Of a DNA stretch of 23,173 bases, positions 22,397-23,173 are shown one piece after another (position 1 is the stretch's first letter; each line of letters begins with the position of its first letter). Location of the stretch: assembly GCA_029861085.1 (NCBI GenBank), contig JAOUAE010000006.1, positions 1-23,173 of the forward strand, written 5' to 3'. This DNA is from Candidatus Nitrosopumilus sp. Its GTDB lineage: Archaea; Thermoproteota; Nitrososphaeria; Nitrososphaerales; Nitrosopumilaceae. Under the pieces are notes generated by a model. The model was not told the origin of the DNA. It saw only the letters and a program-made list of their open reading frames with translations, and searched no databases. Both the position numbers and the translations under genes were made by a program.

Positions 22397-22418
22397 TTCT
22401 TTGATTGTGTGTCTGGAA

Positions 22419-22426
22419 GATAAAAT
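22419..22426 (-). promoter_or_regulatory. TATA box of the ten-helix membrane protein gene
   Basis: ATTTTATC on the minus strand, centred 26 nt upstream of the TTG start at 22396. The rest of the 263-bp gap up to 22660 is AT-rich, with the next gene's promoter at its end and no protein-like frame. Confidence 0.5.
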
Positions 22427-22607
22427 TGTGTCGTAGTTTGTATACTTTTTTCATAAGGTATTTTGTGTTAGTCCATGATTTACAAATGATAAATTGAAAT
22501 GAAATTTTATGTATGGTCATGTAATCTGAATTTTTTTAAATTTTCGATGCATTTTTTTAAAATATCTTCTATACCTACTATCCCCATTCTAGGTCAATGC
22601 TAACCTC

Positions 22608-22640
22608 TCATTACCTTTCATTACCAATAGTATATATACT
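22608..22640 (+). promoter_or_regulatory. Strong promoter with TCATTACC repeats and palindromic TATA
   Basis: Two TCATTACC copies (22608-22615 and 22618-22625) lie 10 bp apart, one helical turn, directly before AGTATATATACT (22629-22640), a perfect 12-bp palindrome. The TATATATA core is centred 26 nt upstream of the ATG at 22660. The repeats occupy the B-recognition or activator position. Confidence 0.65.
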
Positions 22641-22659
22641 GGTAGTATGATGAAAGGGC

Positions 22660-23073
22660 ATGAGCACACAAACTCAACATAGCGATGCATACACATTGTA
22701 TAAGCAAAATGTTCAAAAATACTTTGAAAATATTACAAAACAAACACCACAGTATTTTCAATCTATCACACATTTGCAAGATGAATGTATGAAAACATGC
22801 GAAAAAGCAATTACTGCTACAGTATCTATGCAACAAGAATTTGCAAAAAAATCTGGAATGAAAACTGATATTCCTGATTCTGCAAAAACTGCAATTGTTG
22901 ATACCAACAAGCAAATTGTCCAAGCAAGTACAATAAACAATCAATTGGTAAAAACCACAATTGACGCAACCGTACAAAATATCAAAACATTTAACGATAA
23001 CGTAAATGCATTTGCTGACTTAAACAAAAACATCATCCAATCTTGGATGACCCCATTCACACAAAAAAACTAG
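22660..23073 (+). CDS. Helical phasin-like protein, 137 aa
   Basis: Starts MSTQTQHSDAYTLYKQNVQK. The whole chain is predicted amphipathic helix with Asn/Gln/Thr-rich faces, for example YFENITKQTPQYFQSITHLQ and TTIDATVQNIKTFNDNVNAF, ending QSWMTPFTQKN. The style matches phasin/PhaE-like granule-associated or other low-complexity helical proteins; there is no signal peptide or membrane segment. A very strong promoter (22608-22640) and a downstream hairpin with a T-run suggest an abundant single-gene transcript. No polyhydroxyalkanoate synthase is in the window, so the phasin role is inference from composition only. Confidence 0.7.
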   Translation: MSTQTQHSDAYTLYKQNVQKYFENITKQTPQYFQSITHLQDECMKTCEKAITATVSMQQEFAKKSGMKTDIPDSAKTAIVDTNKQIVQASTINNQLVKTTIDATVQNIKTFNDNVNAFADLNKNIIQSWMTPFTQKN

Positions 23074-23124
23074 TGTGATTGTTTTTTCTTTTTTTATTTT
23101 AATTAGAATATAGTAGAGATAGTT

Positions 23125-23153
23125 ATTCTAAAAAGAAATTTAGAATTTTTCTT
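23125..23153 (+). terminator. Hairpin plus T-tract after the phasin-like gene
   Basis: A perfect 8-bp inverted repeat ATTCTAAA-aagaaa-TTTAGAAT (23125-23146) whose last base begins a T5 run. An additional T-rich stretch lies at about 23082-23100, which may itself suffice to end transcription in archaea. Confidence 0.5.
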
Positions 23154-23173
23154 ATTTCTGTATAATTTGAATT

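Noticed and set aside
1..23173. tRNA, rRNA, CRISPR array, insertion sequence or prophage module
   Set aside because: No T-loop-like tRNA pattern, conserved rRNA stretch, regularly spaced repeats, transposase or integrase was seen on either strand by eye.

Overview
This 23.2-kb window is almost certainly from an ammonia-oxidizing archaeon (Nitrososphaerota/Thaumarchaeota) close to Nitrosopumilus or Nitrosarchaeum. The assignment rests on several things seen together: AT-rich DNA; a B12-domain-less methylmalonyl-CoA mutase subunit followed directly by methylmalonyl-CoA epimerase (3-hydroxypropionate/4-hydroxybutyrate carbon fixation); a short archaeal triosephosphate isomerase; a stand-alone mini-parvulin; archaeal family-B DNA polymerase; many tiny Cys-rich proteins; and a secreted protein ending in tandem IPxW(I/V)KNxAGWW repeats. 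Start codons often lie about 24-27 nt downstream of a TATA-like box with no ribosome binding site, as expected for leaderless archaeal mRNAs. That spacing was used here to choose several starts, including TTG and GTG ones.

Layout. (1) 1-1499: mutase and epimerase on the plus strand. (2) 1538-3845: small accessory proteins (a 49-aa protein, a Cys-rich tail-anchored protein, a 32-aa CxCGC...GH microprotein, a 16-bp direct repeat, a 161-aa unknown), then a C2H2 zinc-finger microprotein overlapping an HTH-CBS regulator. (3) 10721 down to 3941, minus strand: a tightly packed run of dCMP deaminase, DNA polymerase B, SemiSWEET, triosephosphate isomerase and pyruvate phosphate dikinase, combining DNA precursor supply and replication with gluconeogenesis. 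(4) 11010-12518: a Hef-type helicase, divergent from that run. Polymerase and helicase both end in a PCNA-binding-like TGLDxF tail. (5) 12515-13925: helical unknown, parvulin, flavin split-barrel protein and partner. (6) 14135-15446: a minus-strand chain of six tiny overlapping or abutting genes, two of them zinc-ribbon microproteins and one carrying an in-frame amber codon. (7) 15643-17490: small proteins, a DUF2203 protein and two genes each interrupted by a one-base loss in a five-base homopolymer. (8) 17515-18717: an HxlR-type regulator with adjacent cysteines, divergent from an arsenite methyltransferase; then a large hairpin region and UspA. (9) 19549-23073: a secreted repeat protein, a ten-helix membrane protein with a duplicated D-x3-H-x9-[ST]P[ST]H motif, and a helical phasin-like protein behind a strong promoter.

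No rRNA, tRNA, CRISPR array or insertion sequence was seen. The most interesting items are the microprotein operon at 14.1-15.4 kb, the zinc-finger/HTH-CBS pair, the duplicated intramembrane His/Asp motif, the matching PCNA-binding tails, and the HxlR-arsM pair. All functional readings come from reading the sequence by eye; no database search was run.
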